Assembly: GCA_020053195.1 (NCBI GenBank) | Contig: JAGVNQ010000188.1 | Span: 1-33,905, forward strand | Length of the DNA: 33,905 nt | From: Sideroxydans sp. | GTDB taxonomy: Bacteria; Pseudomonadota; Gammaproteobacteria; Burkholderiales; Gallionellaceae | Direction of reading: 5' to 3' | In this document: one piece after another, positions 16,144 through 25,856 of the stretch | Position numbering within the stretch: position 1 is the first letter of the stretch | Layout of the letters: each line of letters opens with the position of its first letter | Notes under the pieces: model-generated | What the model saw: the letters and a program-made list of their open reading frames with translations, nothing else | Told to the model about the DNA's origin: nothing | Database searches by the model: none | Translations under genes and position numbers: made by a program

Positions 16144-16566
16144 TTATTTCGCAACCTGTCTTTCTCTGATCTCGTCCAGCGTCTTGCAGTCGATGCAGAG
16201 TGTGGCGGTAGGGCGCGCTTCCAGGCGGTTCAACCCGATCTCAACCCCGCATTTGTCGCAGTAACCATATTCGCCAGCTTCGATGCGGCCAAGCATTTTG
16301 TCGATGTTCTTGATGAGTTTGCGTTCGCGGTCGCGATTGCGCAATTCAAGACTCATGTCTGATTCCTGGCTGGCCCGGTCGTTCGGGTCGGCAAAAACAG
16401 TGGCTTCGTCTTGCATGGTGTGTACTGCGCGATCAATGTCTTGGCTTAAGCCGAGCTTGATCTCATTCAGAACGCTGCGGAAGTGGTCGAGCTGCTTGGG
16501 ATTCATATAAGCCTCGCCTTTTTTCACTTTGTAGCTGGCGGCAGTTTTATTCGCTTGTACTGGCAT
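16144..16566 (-). CDS. dksA: RNA polymerase-binding regulator DksA
   Basis: About 140 residues, DksA length. The coiled-coil tip carries DPNDRASQE with the two Asp residues needed for action in the polymerase secondary channel. The zinc finger is C-x2-C-x17-C-x2-C (CDKC ... CIDC). DksA works with ppGpp in the stringent response. The ATG at 16566 is chosen over the upstream TTG at 16581 because GGAG, 9 bases before the ATG, is the ribosome-binding site and lies at that TTG. It has its own terminator and is transcribed towards the tRNA group. Confidence 0.96.
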   Translation of the reverse strand: MPVQANKTAASYKVKKGEAYMNPKQLDHFRSVLNEIKLGLSQDIDRAVHTMQDEATVFADPNDRASQESDMSLELRNRDRERKLIKNIDKMLGRIEAGEYGYCDKCGVEIGLNRLEARPTATLCIDCKTLDEIRERQVAK

Positions 16567-16658
16567 TGTGTTGTTCTCCAAGGGGTGCTGAATTTTTCAA
16601 GCGGGCTTTAATACCAGAAACGTTTTTGAGTCGCAACAAAAATATCAGCCCATTGGAG

Positions 16659-17243
16659 CTATAAAATACTAACGCCTTGTTTATTAAGCATGTCAACAAG
16701 TTCGATAAGCGGAAGCCCGATTAATGCATTGGGGTCGTCTCCTTCAATACGCTGAATTAGCGCAATTCCCAGCCCTTCAGACTTGGCGCTCCCCGCACAA
16801 TGGTAAGGTTGTTCTTTTAATAAATAGCGTTCAATCTCGTCGTCACTGACATTGCGGAAGCTGACCTTTGTTTCTACCAGCGCCGTCTGCATGTCGCTTG
16901 TGCGGGCATTAAACAAACTTACGGCGGTGAAGAAAGAGATGGTCTTTCCGCGCATGGCGCGAAGTTGGCGCACGGCATTGTCGTGCGTGAGCGGTTTGCC
17001 TATTTGTTGACCTTCCAGGAGCGCCACCTGATCCGAACCTATGATAAGTGCGTCGGGGTGCTGTTGAGCAACTGCATGCGCTTTAAGCTGCGACAGTCGC
17101 TGCGCGGTGTGCTGCGGGCTTTCACCGGGCAGAGGGGTTTCATCCACATTTGGCGAGGCAGTTTGAAACGCCAGTTGCAGCGTGGAAAGCAACTGACTCC
17201 TATAAGTTGAGGTTGAGGCCAGTACAATCGGCTGAGAATTCAA
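16659..17243 (-). CDS. Maf-type nucleoside triphosphate pyrophosphatase (YceF-like)
   Basis: The 194-residue protein matches Maf/YceF: N-terminal IVLASTSTYRSQLL, then VDETPLPGESP, SDQVALLEGQQIGKP (~residues 69-83) and CAGSAKSEGLG near residue 150. The E. coli orthologue YceF hydrolyses 7-methyl-GTP and related altered nucleotides. It is divergent from yceD, as in E. coli, which supports the YceF subgroup. The spacer between the two starts is about 58 bases and must hold both promoters. Confidence 0.92.
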   Translation of the reverse strand: MNSQPIVLASTSTYRSQLLSTLQLAFQTASPNVDETPLPGESPQHTAQRLSQLKAHAVAQQHPDALIIGSDQVALLEGQQIGKPLTHDNAVRQLRAMRGKTISFFTAVSLFNARTSDMQTALVETKVSFRNVSDDEIERYLLKEQPYHCAGSAKSEGLGIALIQRIEGDDPNALIGLPLIELVDMLNKQGVSIL

Positions 17244-17301
17244 GATATTCCTTTTGTGCGTCTTTGACAGAGGGGGGCGGAATATATATCATGCGCGCCT
17301 C

Positions 17302-17790
17302 ATGTTTGCACAGCCTTTAATTGACGGGATGGACTTTGCCCGCAACGGCAGGGAATTGGTCGGTGAAATCCCGATCAAGTTGTTATCCCGGCTGGGTGAT
17401 TTGCTGACGAAATCTGACGGATCGTTGACTTATATAGTGCGCGGTTTGCAGATAAATGATCGATACATGCTGGAAGTTGCGTTAAGCGGCGTTTGTTATC
17501 TGCGCTGTCATCGTTGTTTGGGTGAAATTGAATACCCGGTTGATATGACGGCGCGTTTGCAATTGGTTTCAGCCGAGCAGTTGGATGAAATAGATGCGGA
17601 TGATGATGAAGTGGAATGCATCGAGGCATCGTCAAAAATCGATGTGCTGGCGTTGGTAGAAGATGAGTTGTTGTTGGGTCTCCCTTTTGCGCCCAAGCAT
17701 CCCGAAGGGACGTGTAGTCCGGATATCGAGGGTTTGCAGCAACCCGCCAGTGCATTTTCGGTATTGGCGAATTTAAAAAAGAAGCATTAG
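17302..17790 (+). CDS. yceD: YceD family (DUF177) protein, 23S rRNA accumulation
   Basis: About 162 residues. It has the family's Cys pair (LRCHRC, ~residues 71-76) and the C-terminal IDVLALVEDELLLGLPFAPKHP with FSVLANLKKKH. YceD is required for normal 23S rRNA levels and nearly always precedes rpmF, as here (22 bases away). The open frame extends left to a TTG at 17254, but the ATG at 17302 (MFAQPLIDGMDFARNGREL) fits the family better. No strong ribosome-binding site was seen, so the start is uncertain; ATG 17323 is another option. Confidence 0.88.
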   Translation: MFAQPLIDGMDFARNGRELVGEIPIKLLSRLGDLLTKSDGSLTYIVRGLQINDRYMLEVALSGVCYLRCHRCLGEIEYPVDMTARLQLVSAEQLDEIDADDDEVECIEASSKIDVLALVEDELLLGLPFAPKHPEGTCSPDIEGLQQPASAFSVLANLKKKH

Positions 17791-17812
17791 TTGGTTTTTG
17801 TGAGGAGTTAAC

Positions 17813-17992
17813 ATGGCAGTTCAGCAGAATAAAAAATCCCCGTCCAAGCGTGGGATGCATCGCGCGCACGATTTCTTGACCGCACCAGCGCTGGCCGTTG
17901 AGCCAACTACCGGTGAGCCTCATCTGCGTCACCACATCAGCCCCAGCGGCTACTACCGTGGCAAAAAGGTAGTCAACACCAAGAGCGAATAA
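17813..17992 (+). CDS. rpmF: 50S ribosomal protein L32
   Basis: The 59-residue protein begins [22 protein letters not shown] and ends [20 protein letters not shown], the L32 pattern. GAGGAG at 17802-17807 is a strong ribosome-binding site. This is the Cys-less form of L32, so it binds no zinc. It lies between yceD and plsX, the standard order in which L32 and lipid genes are co-expressed. Confidence 0.97.
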   Translation: MAVQQNKKSPSKRGMHRAHDFLTAPALAVEPTTGEPHLRHHISPSGYYRGKKVVNTKSE

Positions 17993-18073
17993 GCTCTTTG
18001 CCCGATCTCGGCAAGCATCCCTTCTCGGGGGTGCTTCGTGCTCGACCATTTTCTCGATATTGAGGATCGCCTA

Positions 18074-19114
18074 GTGGATGTAACAATTGCCATTGATGCC
18101 ATGGGGGGCGACCATGGGGTGTCTGTAACCGTCCCTTCAGCCATTTCCTATCTTCGTAAACATCCGGGCGACACCATTGTTTTGGTGGGATTGCCGGATG
18201 CGATCGAGGCGGAGTTGTTGGCCTTGGGGGTTAAGGGTGTTCACCCGCGCCTGCGTGTCCGTGCGGCGACCGAAGTGGTCGGCATGGATGAGCAACCTCA
18301 ATCCGCTTTGCGCGGAAAAAAAGACTCCTCCATGCGCGTCGCTATCAATCTCGTCAAGAGTGGCGAGGCTGTCGCCTGCGTAAGCGCCGGAAATACTGGT
18401 GCGCTGATGGCAACCGCCAGATATGTGCTCAAGACTCTTCCCGGAATTGATCGTCCGGCGATAGCCTCATTTCTGCCCACCAATAAAGGGCAGGTTTGTA
18501 TGCTGGATTTGGGGGCGAACGTCGATTGCACGGCGGAGCATTTGCTGCAATTTGCACTGATGGGAAGCACTTTGGTTTCCGCATTAGAGCATAAGGAAAA
18601 TCCGTCGGTTGGGCTGCTAAATATTGGTAGCGAAGATATTAAAGGCAATGAAGTGGTGAAGCAGGCTGCCGAATTGCTGCAAAACAGCGACCTGAATTTC
18701 TACGGCAACATCGAAGGTGACGACATTTTCAAAGGAGTCACCGATGTGGTGGTGTGCGACGGTTTTGTGGGTAACGTTGCGCTGAAGACCGCCGAAGGGG
18801 TTGCCAAAATGATGGGCGGTTTCCTTAAAGAAGGTTTTAGCCGCAATCTGCTGACCAAATTCGCCGCGCTGGTATCCATGCCAGTGCTGAAAGCATTCAA
18901 GCATCGTCTGGATCACCGTCGTTACAACGGGGCCAGTTTCCTTGGCTTAAAAGGCATTGTGGTGAAAAGCCACGGCTCTGCCGACTCATTCGCTTTTCTT
19001 TGCGCTATAGAGCGCGCTGCCGAAGAAGCGCGCGGCGGGATGTTGAGCCATATTAGCGAGCATGTCGAAAAATGGCATCATGCACGCCAAACAAATACGG
19101 GGGGAGCGCTTTGA
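18074..19114 (+). CDS. plsX: phosphate acyltransferase PlsX
   Basis: The 346-residue protein begins [24 protein letters not shown], the PlsX N-terminus, and has [13 protein letters not shown] (~residues 100-112). It converts acyl-ACP to acyl-phosphate, the first step feeding phospholipid synthesis at the membrane. The GTG at 18074 is preferred over the GTG at 18038: it has GAGGA at 18062-18066 with a 7-base gap and starts right at the conserved block. Its TGA overlaps the fabH start. Confidence 0.95.
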   Translation: MDVTIAIDAMGGDHGVSVTVPSAISYLRKHPGDTIVLVGLPDAIEAELLALGVKGVHPRLRVRAATEVVGMDEQPQSALRGKKDSSMRVAINLVKSGEAVACVSAGNTGALMATARYVLKTLPGIDRPAIASFLPTNKGQVCMLDLGANVDCTAEHLLQFALMGSTLVSALEHKENPSVGLLNIGSEDIKGNEVVKQAAELLQNSDLNFYGNIEGDDIFKGVTDVVVCDGFVGNVALKTAEGVAKMMGGFLKEGFSRNLLTKFAALVSMPVLKAFKHRLDHRRYNGASFLGLKGIVVKSHGSADSFAFLCAIERAAEEARGGMLSHISEHVEKWHHARQTNTGGAL

Positions 19115-20040
19115 TCTATTCAAAAATCATCGGAACGGGCAGTTATCTGCCAGCCAAGGTGCTGACCAATTACGATCTTGAAAAAATGGTCGATACCACG
19201 CACGACTGGATTTTTTCGCGGAGCGGCATCGTTGAACGTCACTTTGCGGCGGAAAATGAATTAACCAGCGATCTTGCGCTACAAGCCAGCCTGAAGGCGA
19301 TTGAAGCAGCGGGCATCAGTGCCGATGAAATTGATCTCATCATCGTGGCAACCACCTCGTCAGATATGTCATTCCCTGGAACTGCGTGCATCTTGCAGGA
19401 CAAGCTCGGAATCAAGAATGGCGCTCCTGCTTTTGATATTCAGGCCGTGTGCGGCGGTTTTGTCTATGCCCTGAATACGGCGGATTTGTACATCCGTGGC
19501 GGGCAGGCGAAGACCGTGCTTGTCGTAGGTGCTGAAACCTTGTCCCGCATGCTTGACTGGAATGATCGGACTACTTGCGTATTATTCGGCGACGGAGCGG
19601 GGGCAGTCGTGGTACGCGCTTCAGACACGCCGGGAATCGTTGCTGCAAAATTGCATGCCGATGGTCGGCATCGCAATATGCTAACCGCAGATCCCTTGAT
19701 TTCAATGGACGGTCAGGCGGTATTTAAGTTTGCAGTCAAAGTGTTGAGCGATGTCGTTGAGGAATTGCTGGAAGACGAAAAAATGACTGGCGCGGACATA
19801 AATTGGCTGGTTCCGCATCAAGCCAACATCCGCATCATTGAAGCGACGGCCAAAAAGCTGGGCTTGAAAATGGATAATGTTGTGCTGACGGTCGCCCTTC
19901 ATGGCAATACCTCTGCCGCCTCGATTCCACTTGCGTTGGATACTGCGGTTCGTGATGGGCGCATTCAACCCGGGCAGAATATTCTGATCGAAGCCGTAGG
20001 CGGGGGGTTCACTTGGGGTGCGGTTCTTATTAAATGGTAA
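19111..20040 (+). CDS. fabH: 3-oxoacyl-ACP synthase III
   Basis: The 309-residue enzyme condenses acetyl-CoA with malonyl-ACP to start fatty-acid synthesis. The catalytic triad is visible: Cys in [12 protein letters not shown] (~residue 114), His in PHQANIRI and Asn in [10 protein letters not shown]. The TTG at 19111 is chosen because the protein then begins [13 protein letters not shown], as in the family, and a GGGGAG lies just upstream; it overlaps the plsX stop. The upstream ATG at 19072 would add 13 unlike residues. The loop after GRHRNML is about eight residues shorter than in E. coli FabH, which accounts for the slightly short length. Confidence 0.94.
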   Translation: MIYSKIIGTGSYLPAKVLTNYDLEKMVDTTHDWIFSRSGIVERHFAAENELTSDLALQASLKAIEAAGISADEIDLIIVATTSSDMSFPGTACILQDKLGIKNGAPAFDIQAVCGGFVYALNTADLYIRGGQAKTVLVVGAETLSRMLDWNDRTTCVLFGDGAGAVVVRASDTPGIVAAKLHADGRHRNMLTADPLISMDGQAVFKFAVKVLSDVVEELLEDEKMTGADINWLVPHQANIRIIEATAKKLGLKMDNVVLTVALHGNTSAASIPLALDTAVRDGRIQPGQNILIEAVGGGFTWGAVLIKW

Positions 20041-20053
20041 GAAACTTGGTTGG

Positions 20054-20119
20054 TAGTCGTTAGACGTTAGTCGCCAGTTAAAACCTAACCAAAGACCACC
20101 AACTAAATACTAACGACTA
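20054..20119. repeat. inverted repeat in the fabH-fabD spacer
   Basis: TAGTCGTTAG (20054-20063) and CTAACGACTA (20110-20119) form a perfect 10-bp inverted repeat. The 46 bases between them hold related units (GTTAGTCG, CTAACC, CCAACT). The 95-base spacer is unusual in an otherwise packed cluster. Confidence 0.6.
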
Positions 20120-20135
20120 ATAACTGATTTATTTT

Positions 20136-21068
20136 ATGACTAAATTCGCTTTTGTATTTCCCGGACAAGGCTCCCAGTCGCGCGGCATGATGAATAGTTA
20201 TGCCGATTTTGCCGCTGTACGCGACACGTTTACCGAGGCATCGGACGTGCTGAAGCAGGATTTGTGGCAGCTGGTGGCGGAGGGCAGCGATGCCGAATTG
20301 AATTCCACAGTGAACACGCAGCCCATTATGCTTACCGCAGGTGTGGCGGTGTACCGCGCTTGGCAATCGCAAAACGGCGCAAAACCCGCCCTCATGGCCG
20401 GACACAGTCTGGGCGAATACACCGCTTTGGTTGCCGCAGGCGCTTTGAGCTTTGCCGATGCGTTGCCGCTGGTGCGCTACCGAGCGCAATGTATGCAACA
20501 AGCTGTGCCGGAAGGTGTGGGTGGCATCGCCGCGATCCTTGGATTGGACGACGACGCAGTGCGCTCCGTCTGTGCCGAAGGTGCCCAAGGCGAAGTGCTG
20601 GAAGCGGTGAACTACAATTCAGCCGGACAAGTGGTTATTGCCGGGAATCGGGGCGCGGTTGAACGCGGTATGGAATTGGCTAAAGCCAAAGGCGCAAAAC
20701 GCGCCATCATGCTGCCGATGAGCGTGCCGTCGCATTGCAGTTTGCTGAAAGGCGCGGCGGAACAATTACGTACCTATTTGGATAGTGTTGCCGTGCAAAC
20801 CCCGCTTATTCCGGTGCTGCACAATGCCGATGTTGCCTCATACAATGAGGCTGCCAAAATCAAGGATGCGCTGGTGCGCCAACTGTATTCGCCAGTGCGT
20901 TGGGTGGAAACCGTGCTGGAATTCGGCAAGCAGGGTATCACGCACAATGTGGAATGCGCGCCGGGCAAAGTGCTGGCAGGTTTGAATAAACGCATCGATT
21001 CCAATCAGCAGGCGATGGCAATCAATGATGGCGAAGCGTTGAAATCGGCTTTAAGTCTGCTTGTGTAA
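20136..21068 (+). CDS. fabD: malonyl-CoA-ACP transacylase
   Basis: The 310-residue protein begins KFAFVFPGQGSQSRGMM. It has the nucleophile motif GHSLGEYTALVAAG (Ser ~residue 91), the Arg in VRYRAQCMQ, His in VPSHCSLL and the C-terminal VECAPGKVLAGLNKR. It loads malonyl groups onto ACP for elongation. It lies between fabH and fabG, the normal order. Confidence 0.96.
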   Translation: MTKFAFVFPGQGSQSRGMMNSYADFAAVRDTFTEASDVLKQDLWQLVAEGSDAELNSTVNTQPIMLTAGVAVYRAWQSQNGAKPALMAGHSLGEYTALVAAGALSFADALPLVRYRAQCMQQAVPEGVGGIAAILGLDDDAVRSVCAEGAQGEVLEAVNYNSAGQVVIAGNRGAVERGMELAKAKGAKRAIMLPMSVPSHCSLLKGAAEQLRTYLDSVAVQTPLIPVLHNADVASYNEAAKIKDALVRQLYSPVRWVETVLEFGKQGITHNVECAPGKVLAGLNKRIDSNQQAMAINDGEALKSALSLLV

Positions 21069-21101
21069 ATTATTTTCGTTGGCAGTGTTAAGGAGAATAC
21101 G

Positions 21102-21839
21102 ATGAGTTTAAAAGGAAAAACAGCACTTGTTACGGGAGGCGCTCGCGGAATCGGTAAAGCGATTGCTCTGAAATTGGCGCGTTGCGGGGCGAATGTCGCT
21201 GTTCTTGATATGGGCTTGGCTCCAGATGCAGTTAAAGAGATCGAGGCGCTTGGGGTAAAAGCCATCAGCCTAGAAGCCAATGTAACCAAGCTGGAATCGG
21301 TAGAAAAGGCCGTCGAACAAGTGATTGCCACGTTCGGCAGTCTCGATATGGTGGTTAACAATGCCGGGATCACCAAAGACAACCTTTTCTTGCGCATGAA
21401 ACCGGAAGAGTGGGAAATGGTGCTTTCTGTCAATCTGACCGGCGCATTTAATGTGTGCAAGGCCGTTAATAAACAGATGTTTAAGCAACGTTCTGGCAAG
21501 ATTGTAAATATCGCATCGGTGGTCGGGCAGATGGGCAATGCGGGTCAAGCCAACTATGCCGCGTCCAAGGCCGGTCTGATTGGCCTCACCAAGACTCTGG
21601 CTAGGGAATTCGCGGCGCGCAATATTCAAGTCAATGCGGTTGCTCCCGGGTTTATCAATACAGAGATGACCGAAAAGCTGCCGGCTGAGGTAAAGCAGCA
21701 TTTTGTAAATAACATCCCGGCTGGCACATTCGGCAGCGCCGAGAATGTCGCTGATGCGGTGGCCTTCTTGTGCAGTGCCGATGCGGATTATGTTACCGGC
21801 CAAGTCATCAATGTGGATGGCGGCATGGTCATGTCGTAG
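21102..21839 (+). CDS. fabG: 3-oxoacyl-ACP reductase
   Basis: The 245-residue short-chain dehydrogenase has the NADPH motif TGGARGIGKAIA, NNAGIT, the catalytic Ser in NIASVVGQMGNAGQ and YAASK (Tyr-x3-Lys). It ends with GQVINVDGGMVMS. It reduces 3-ketoacyl-ACP in each elongation cycle. AAGGAG precedes the ATG at 21102. Position before acpP fixes the identity as FabG rather than another family member. Confidence 0.96.
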   Translation: MSLKGKTALVTGGARGIGKAIALKLARCGANVAVLDMGLAPDAVKEIEALGVKAISLEANVTKLESVEKAVEQVIATFGSLDMVVNNAGITKDNLFLRMKPEEWEMVLSVNLTGAFNVCKAVNKQMFKQRSGKIVNIASVVGQMGNAGQANYAASKAGLIGLTKTLAREFAARNIQVNAVAPGFINTEMTEKLPAEVKQHFVNNIPAGTFGSAENVADAVAFLCSADADYVTGQVINVDGGMVMS

Positions 21840-21870
21840 TGTTGCAATGAGTCATTGAGTGGCGGGTAGT

Positions 21871-21898
21871 TTGGAAATCCGTGCGAGTTTGGTAGAAT
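21871..21898 (+). promoter_or_regulatory. acpP: candidate acpP promoter
   Basis: TTGGAA (21871-21876) and TAGAAT (21893-21898) are 16 bases apart, in the 101-base fabG-acpP spacer. A separate promoter fits the need for much more ACP than enzyme. Confidence 0.6.
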
Positions 21899-21940
21899 GC
21901 GCGGGCTTTTTTGTACTTTAATTTTAACGGGAGTAAAACA

Positions 21941-22177
21941 ATGTCCAATAACGAACAACGTGTAAAGAAAATCGTCGCAGAGCAACTGGGCGTAAATGAA
22001 TCCGAAGTCAAGAACGAATCTTCCTTTGTGAATGATTTGGGTGCTGACTCTCTGGATACAGTGGAGCTGGTGATGGCCTTGGAAGAAGAATTCGGTGTTG
22101 AAATCCCTGACGAAGACGCAGAAAAGATCACTACCGTTCAACAAGCACTTGATTACGTGAATACGCATTCCAAGTAA
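21941..22177 (+). CDS. acpP: acyl carrier protein
   Basis: The 78-residue acidic protein carries [10 protein letters not shown] with Ser37 for the 4'-phosphopantetheine arm. It shuttles acyl chains between all Fab enzymes and PlsX. The ATG at 21941 has GGGAG upstream with a 7-base gap. It probably has its own promoter at 21871-21898 as well as read-through from the cluster. Confidence 0.97.
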   Translation: MSNNEQRVKKIVAEQLGVNESEVKNESSFVNDLGADSLDTVELVMALEEEFGVEIPDEDAEKITTVQQALDYVNTHSK

Positions 22178-22219
22178 TTTTGTTTCAAGGTTTACTTCCT
22201 TCATACATCGGAGTCCAGC

Positions 22220-23452
22220 TTGGCTAAGCGTAGAGTCGTAGTAACCGGCTTGGGTGCAGTGACACCCGTCGGTAATGGGGTCGCTGCAACATGGCAAAAT
22301 ATTGTGGCAGGAAAATCCGGCATTGGCCGCATCACACGTTTTGACCCTTCGGCATTTGCCAGCCAAATCGCCGGGGAAGTTAAGGACTTCGATGTAACGC
22401 AGTTCATTCCAGCCAAAGACGCGCGCCGCATGGATCGCTTCGTGCATCTCGGTTTGGCTGCCGGGATAGAGGCGTTCAAGGACTCCGGTCTGGAAGTGAC
22501 CGAGCAAAATGCTGATCGTATCGGCGTGTGTATCAGTTCAGGCATCGGTGGTCTGCCGATGATTGAAGATACGCACAACGATTACCTGGCTGGCGGTCCG
22601 CGCAAGATTTCTCCATTCTTTATTGCTGGAACGATCATCAATATGATTTCCGGCAATCTCTCCATTTTGTTTGGCTTGCGTGGTCCAAATTTTGCGGTCG
22701 TTTCGGCCTGCACCACGGGTACGCATAGCATCGGAGAGGCAATGCGCATGATTCAGTATGGTGATGCCGATGTGATGGTCGCCGGAGGTGCAGAGTCATC
22801 TGTTTCACCACTGGCAATCGGCGGATTCGCTGCATCCCGTGCGCTTTCAACCCGCAACGATGATCCGGCAACGGCAAGTCGTCCTTGGGACAAAGACCGT
22901 GACGGTTTTGTACTAGGCGAGGGCTCGGGCGTTTTGGTGCTGGAAGAATACGAGCATGCCAAAGCACGCGGAGCCAGGATTTATGCCGAGATAACAGGCT
23001 ATGGCATGAGTGCGGATGCCTACCACATCACCGCACCCAACATGGATGGACCCAAGCGCAGCATGCTGAACGCGATGCGGGATGCCGGAATAACGCCGGA
23101 TCAAGTGCAATACGTCAATGCGCATGGCACTTCGACACCGCTGGGCGACAAAAATGAAACCGATGCGATCAAAGCAGCTTTTGGAGATCATGCCAAGAAA
23201 TTGGTGGTCAATTCCACCAAATCCATGACCGGGCATTTGCTGGGCGGAGCGGGTGGTTTGGAATCTCTGGTCTGTGTGCTGGCATTGCACCATCAAATTT
23301 CTCCGCCAACCATCAACATCTTCGAACAAGATCCGGAATGCGACTTGGATTTCTGCGCAAACACCGCACGCAATATAAAGATCGACGTGGCCATCAATAA
23401 CAACTTTGGCTTTGGCGGAACCAACGGAACGCTGGTATTCCGTAAAGTCTGA
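22220..23452 (+). CDS. fabF: 3-oxoacyl-ACP synthase II
   Basis: The 410-residue condensing enzyme has the Cys in VVSACTTGTHSIG (~residue 163) and the two His residues in NAHGTSTPLGD and KSMTGHLLGGAG. The N-terminus AKRRVVVTGLGAVTPVGN is typical. It elongates acyl-ACP chains with malonyl-ACP. The start is TTG at 22220 with CGGAG six bases upstream; no ATG lies near the conserved start, so this rare codon is well supported. Confidence 0.96.
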   Translation: MAKRRVVVTGLGAVTPVGNGVAATWQNIVAGKSGIGRITRFDPSAFASQIAGEVKDFDVTQFIPAKDARRMDRFVHLGLAAGIEAFKDSGLEVTEQNADRIGVCISSGIGGLPMIEDTHNDYLAGGPRKISPFFIAGTIINMISGNLSILFGLRGPNFAVVSACTTGTHSIGEAMRMIQYGDADVMVAGGAESSVSPLAIGGFAASRALSTRNDDPATASRPWDKDRDGFVLGEGSGVLVLEEYEHAKARGARIYAEITGYGMSADAYHITAPNMDGPKRSMLNAMRDAGITPDQVQYVNAHGTSTPLGDKNETDAIKAAFGDHAKKLVVNSTKSMTGHLLGGAGGLESLVCVLALHHQISPPTINIFEQDPECDLDFCANTARNIKIDVAINNNFGFGGTNGTLVFRKV

Positions 23453-23464
23453 TCTTTGGCAAAG

Positions 23465-24271
23465 ATGCTGGTCAACGGCTTGCCAGGTGAAGCAATCAGC
23501 GCCGAAGACCGTGGTTTGTCTTATGGGGACGGGGTATTCCGTACTTTGCGAGTGCAACAGGGATACCCGGTTTCCTGGCTTCTTCAGTATGCCAAGCTGT
23601 CGCGCGACTGTGGAGCGCTCAAGATTTTTTGCCCTGCTGCCGAACTGCTGCTTGGCGAAATCCAATCGTTATGCTTCCAGCAACAGGATTGCATCGCTAA
23701 AATCATTATCACGCGCGGAGTTGGTCGGCGCGGATATGCGCCCACAATTGGCGAAAATTCCACTCGAATCATTAGCATCAGCGCCACTCCTCAATACGAT
23801 ACCAACTTTTTCTCTTCCGGCATTGCGCTGCATGTATGCCAGTTGAGGCTAGGGAATCAGCCTGTATTGGCTGGTATAAAACACCTGAACCGTCTGGAAA
23901 ATGTGCTTGCCGCCGGAGAATGCCAGGAAGTAGGTTTGCCTGAAGGTCTGCTGCAAGACGAGCGTGGATTTGTTATCTCCGGCACACGATCCAACTTATT
24001 CAGTTTGCGTAATGGAACGCTTTACACACCAGATTTAAGCCAATGCGGAGTGGCGGGTGTGCAACGTGAACGCGTGATGGCATGGGCAGCTGCGCAAGGT
24101 TTGCCATGCAAAATTAAACAAATTCGCATGGAAGAATTGCTGGGGGCGGATGAAATTTTTTTGGTGAACAGCGTGTTTGGCTTGTGGCCTGTCCGCGAAA
24201 TTAGTAGCTATCACCGCACTACCCATCCTGTAGCGTGGAAAATTCAAGCGTGGTTAAACGATGAAAAATAA
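23465..24271 (+). CDS. pabC: aminodeoxychorismate lyase
   Basis: The 268-residue class-IV PLP enzyme has LSYGDGVFRTLRV near the N-terminus and the PLP Lys in GIKHLNRLENV (~residue 139). It releases 4-aminobenzoate and pyruvate in folate synthesis. pabC between fabF and mltG is the standard order. The ATG at 23465 is taken rather than the TTG at 23456. It overlaps mltG by 11 bases. Confidence 0.93.
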   Translation: MLVNGLPGEAISAEDRGLSYGDGVFRTLRVQQGYPVSWLLQYAKLSRDCGALKIFCPAAELLLGEIQSLCFQQQDCIAKIIITRGVGRRGYAPTIGENSTRIISISATPQYDTNFFSSGIALHVCQLRLGNQPVLAGIKHLNRLENVLAAGECQEVGLPEGLLQDERGFVISGTRSNLFSLRNGTLYTPDLSQCGVAGVQRERVMAWAAAQGLPCKIKQIRMEELLGADEIFLVNSVFGLWPVREISSYHRTTHPVAWKIQAWLNDEK

Positions 24272-25250
24272 TAGCAAATTGGCAATTGAGATCATTTTTT
24301 TACTGATGGTCTTGGCCGGAGCCATTGCCTATCTGGTATTCAAGCCAAACCCGCTTCCGCGTAAGCCTTTGGAGTTCACGCTTAATTCAGGTAGCAGCCT
24401 GAAAAGTGCCGCGACTCAAATGAAACAAGCGGGAGTCTTGGAAAGTGATTGGATGATTGTTTGGCTTGCACGGGCGATGGGCAAAGCGGGGCAGATCAAA
24501 TATGGCAACTACCAGCTTGAAAAAGACATTTCGCTGTATGAATTACTGGACATCATCACCTCCGGGCGGACAGAACGAAGTCGGGCGACGATTATTGAGG
24601 GGATAACATTCAAAGAATTGCGCACCATGTTGAATGCCCATCCGGGTTTACGCCACGACACCTCATTGTTATCAGATTCCGAGATTATGCAGCGCATCGG
24701 AGCGCTTGAACCGGATGCGGAAGGTTTGTTCTTCCCCGATACCTATAATTTTTCCAGTGGCAGCAGTGACATTGCCTTCTTGAAACGTGCTTACCAGGCG
24801 ATGCAAAAACATTTGCAGGCAAGCTGGGAAAAGCGCGAGGCTGACTTGCCGTTTGAATCCCCTTATCAAGCGCTGATATTAGCCTCTATCGTTGAGAAAG
24901 AAACGGGCAAACCCAGTGATCGCACCATGATTGCCTCCGTGTTTGTTAACCGGATACGCAAAAACATGCGCTTGCAGACCGATCCCACGGTTATTTACGG
25001 GATGGGCGATAAGTTCGACGGCAATCTGCGCAAGCGCGATTTAACTGCCGACACCGCATACAATACCTACACCCGCAGCGGACTGACCCCGACCCCGATT
25101 GCCTTGCCCGGCTTGGCTTCGATTGAGGCGGTTCTGCACCCGGCGCGCAGCAAAGCGCTTTACTTTGTGGCGCGCGGGGATGGCAGTTCGTATTTTTCTG
25201 AATCCTTGATTGAACATAACAACGCGGTTAACCGCTACCAACTAAAATGA
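24261..25250 (+). CDS. mltG: endolytic murein transglycosylase MltG
   Basis: The 329-residue YceG-family protein has one N-terminal membrane segment ([17 protein letters not shown], ~residues 10-26) that anchors it facing the periplasm. A LysM-like region follows (residues ~35-90). The catalytic Glu lies in [12 protein letters not shown] (~residue 213). It cuts nascent glycan strands and sets their length. The last bases overlap tmk (ATGA, 25247-25250). Confidence 0.95.
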   Translation: MKNNSKLAIEIIFLLMVLAGAIAYLVFKPNPLPRKPLEFTLNSGSSLKSAATQMKQAGVLESDWMIVWLARAMGKAGQIKYGNYQLEKDISLYELLDIITSGRTERSRATIIEGITFKELRTMLNAHPGLRHDTSLLSDSEIMQRIGALEPDAEGLFFPDTYNFSSGSSDIAFLKRAYQAMQKHLQASWEKREADLPFESPYQALILASIVEKETGKPSDRTMIASVFVNRIRKNMRLQTDPTVIYGMGDKFDGNLRKRDLTADTAYNTYTRSGLTPTPIALPGLASIEAVLHPARSKALYFVARGDGSSYFSESLIEHNNAVNRYQLK

Positions 25251-25855
25251 ACACGGCAAAATTCATCACTTTCGAAGGCGTAGATGGGGCCGGTAAGAGC
25301 ACCCATCTGGACTGGTTTGCCAATGCATTACGCCAGCGTGGTATTGACTTGCTGGTGACGCGCGAGCCGGGCGGTACGCCGTTGGGAGAACGTCTGCGCG
25401 AGATACTGTTGAATCAGCCCATGCATGCCGAAACCGAAGCGATGCTGATGTTTGCGGCACGCCGCGAGCATGTGGAGCAAGTCATCCGTCCCGCATTGCA
25501 ACGCGGCACTTGGGTTATCTCTGACCGTTTCAGCGATGCCAGCTTCGCTTATCAGGGCGGGGGCAGGGGCGTTCCGCTGGACAAACTTGAACAACTGGAA
25601 CAATGGGTGCATGGCGACTTGCAGCCCGATCTGACATTATTGTTCGACATCCCGATTGAAATCGCCCGTCAGCGACTGGCCAACAACGTCAGCCTGGATC
25701 GGTTCGAGCAAGAACGCGGCGAGTTTTTTGAGCGAGTGCGTCAGGCTTATCTCGCCCGGGCGGCCAAAACACCGCAGCGTTTCGCCGTTATCCATGCCGA
25801 GAAAACCATGCCTGAAGTTCAGCAGGCACTGGCGAATATCGTCGCATCTCTTTGA
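25247..25855 (+). CDS. tmk: thymidylate kinase
   Basis: The 202-residue enzyme has the P-loop [16 protein letters not shown] at residues ~8-23, the DR(Y/F) motif in [19 protein letters not shown] and the [16 protein letters not shown] stretch [16 protein letters not shown]. It phosphorylates dTMP to dTDP for DNA synthesis. It shares four bases with mltG and holB begins directly afterwards. Confidence 0.96.
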   Translation: MNTAKFITFEGVDGAGKSTHLDWFANALRQRGIDLLVTREPGGTPLGERLREILLNQPMHAETEAMLMFAARREHVEQVIRPALQRGTWVISDRFSDASFAYQGGGRGVPLDKLEQLEQWVHGDLQPDLTLLFDIPIEIARQRLANNVSLDRFEQERGEFFERVRQAYLARAAKTPQRFAVIHAEKTMPEVQQALANIVASL

Positions 25856-25856
25856 A

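Noticed and set aside
25656-25856. 67-residue N-terminal extension of the holB frame
   Set aside because: It overlaps tmk and does not match clamp-loader proteins; the ATG at 25857 starts at the family N-terminus.
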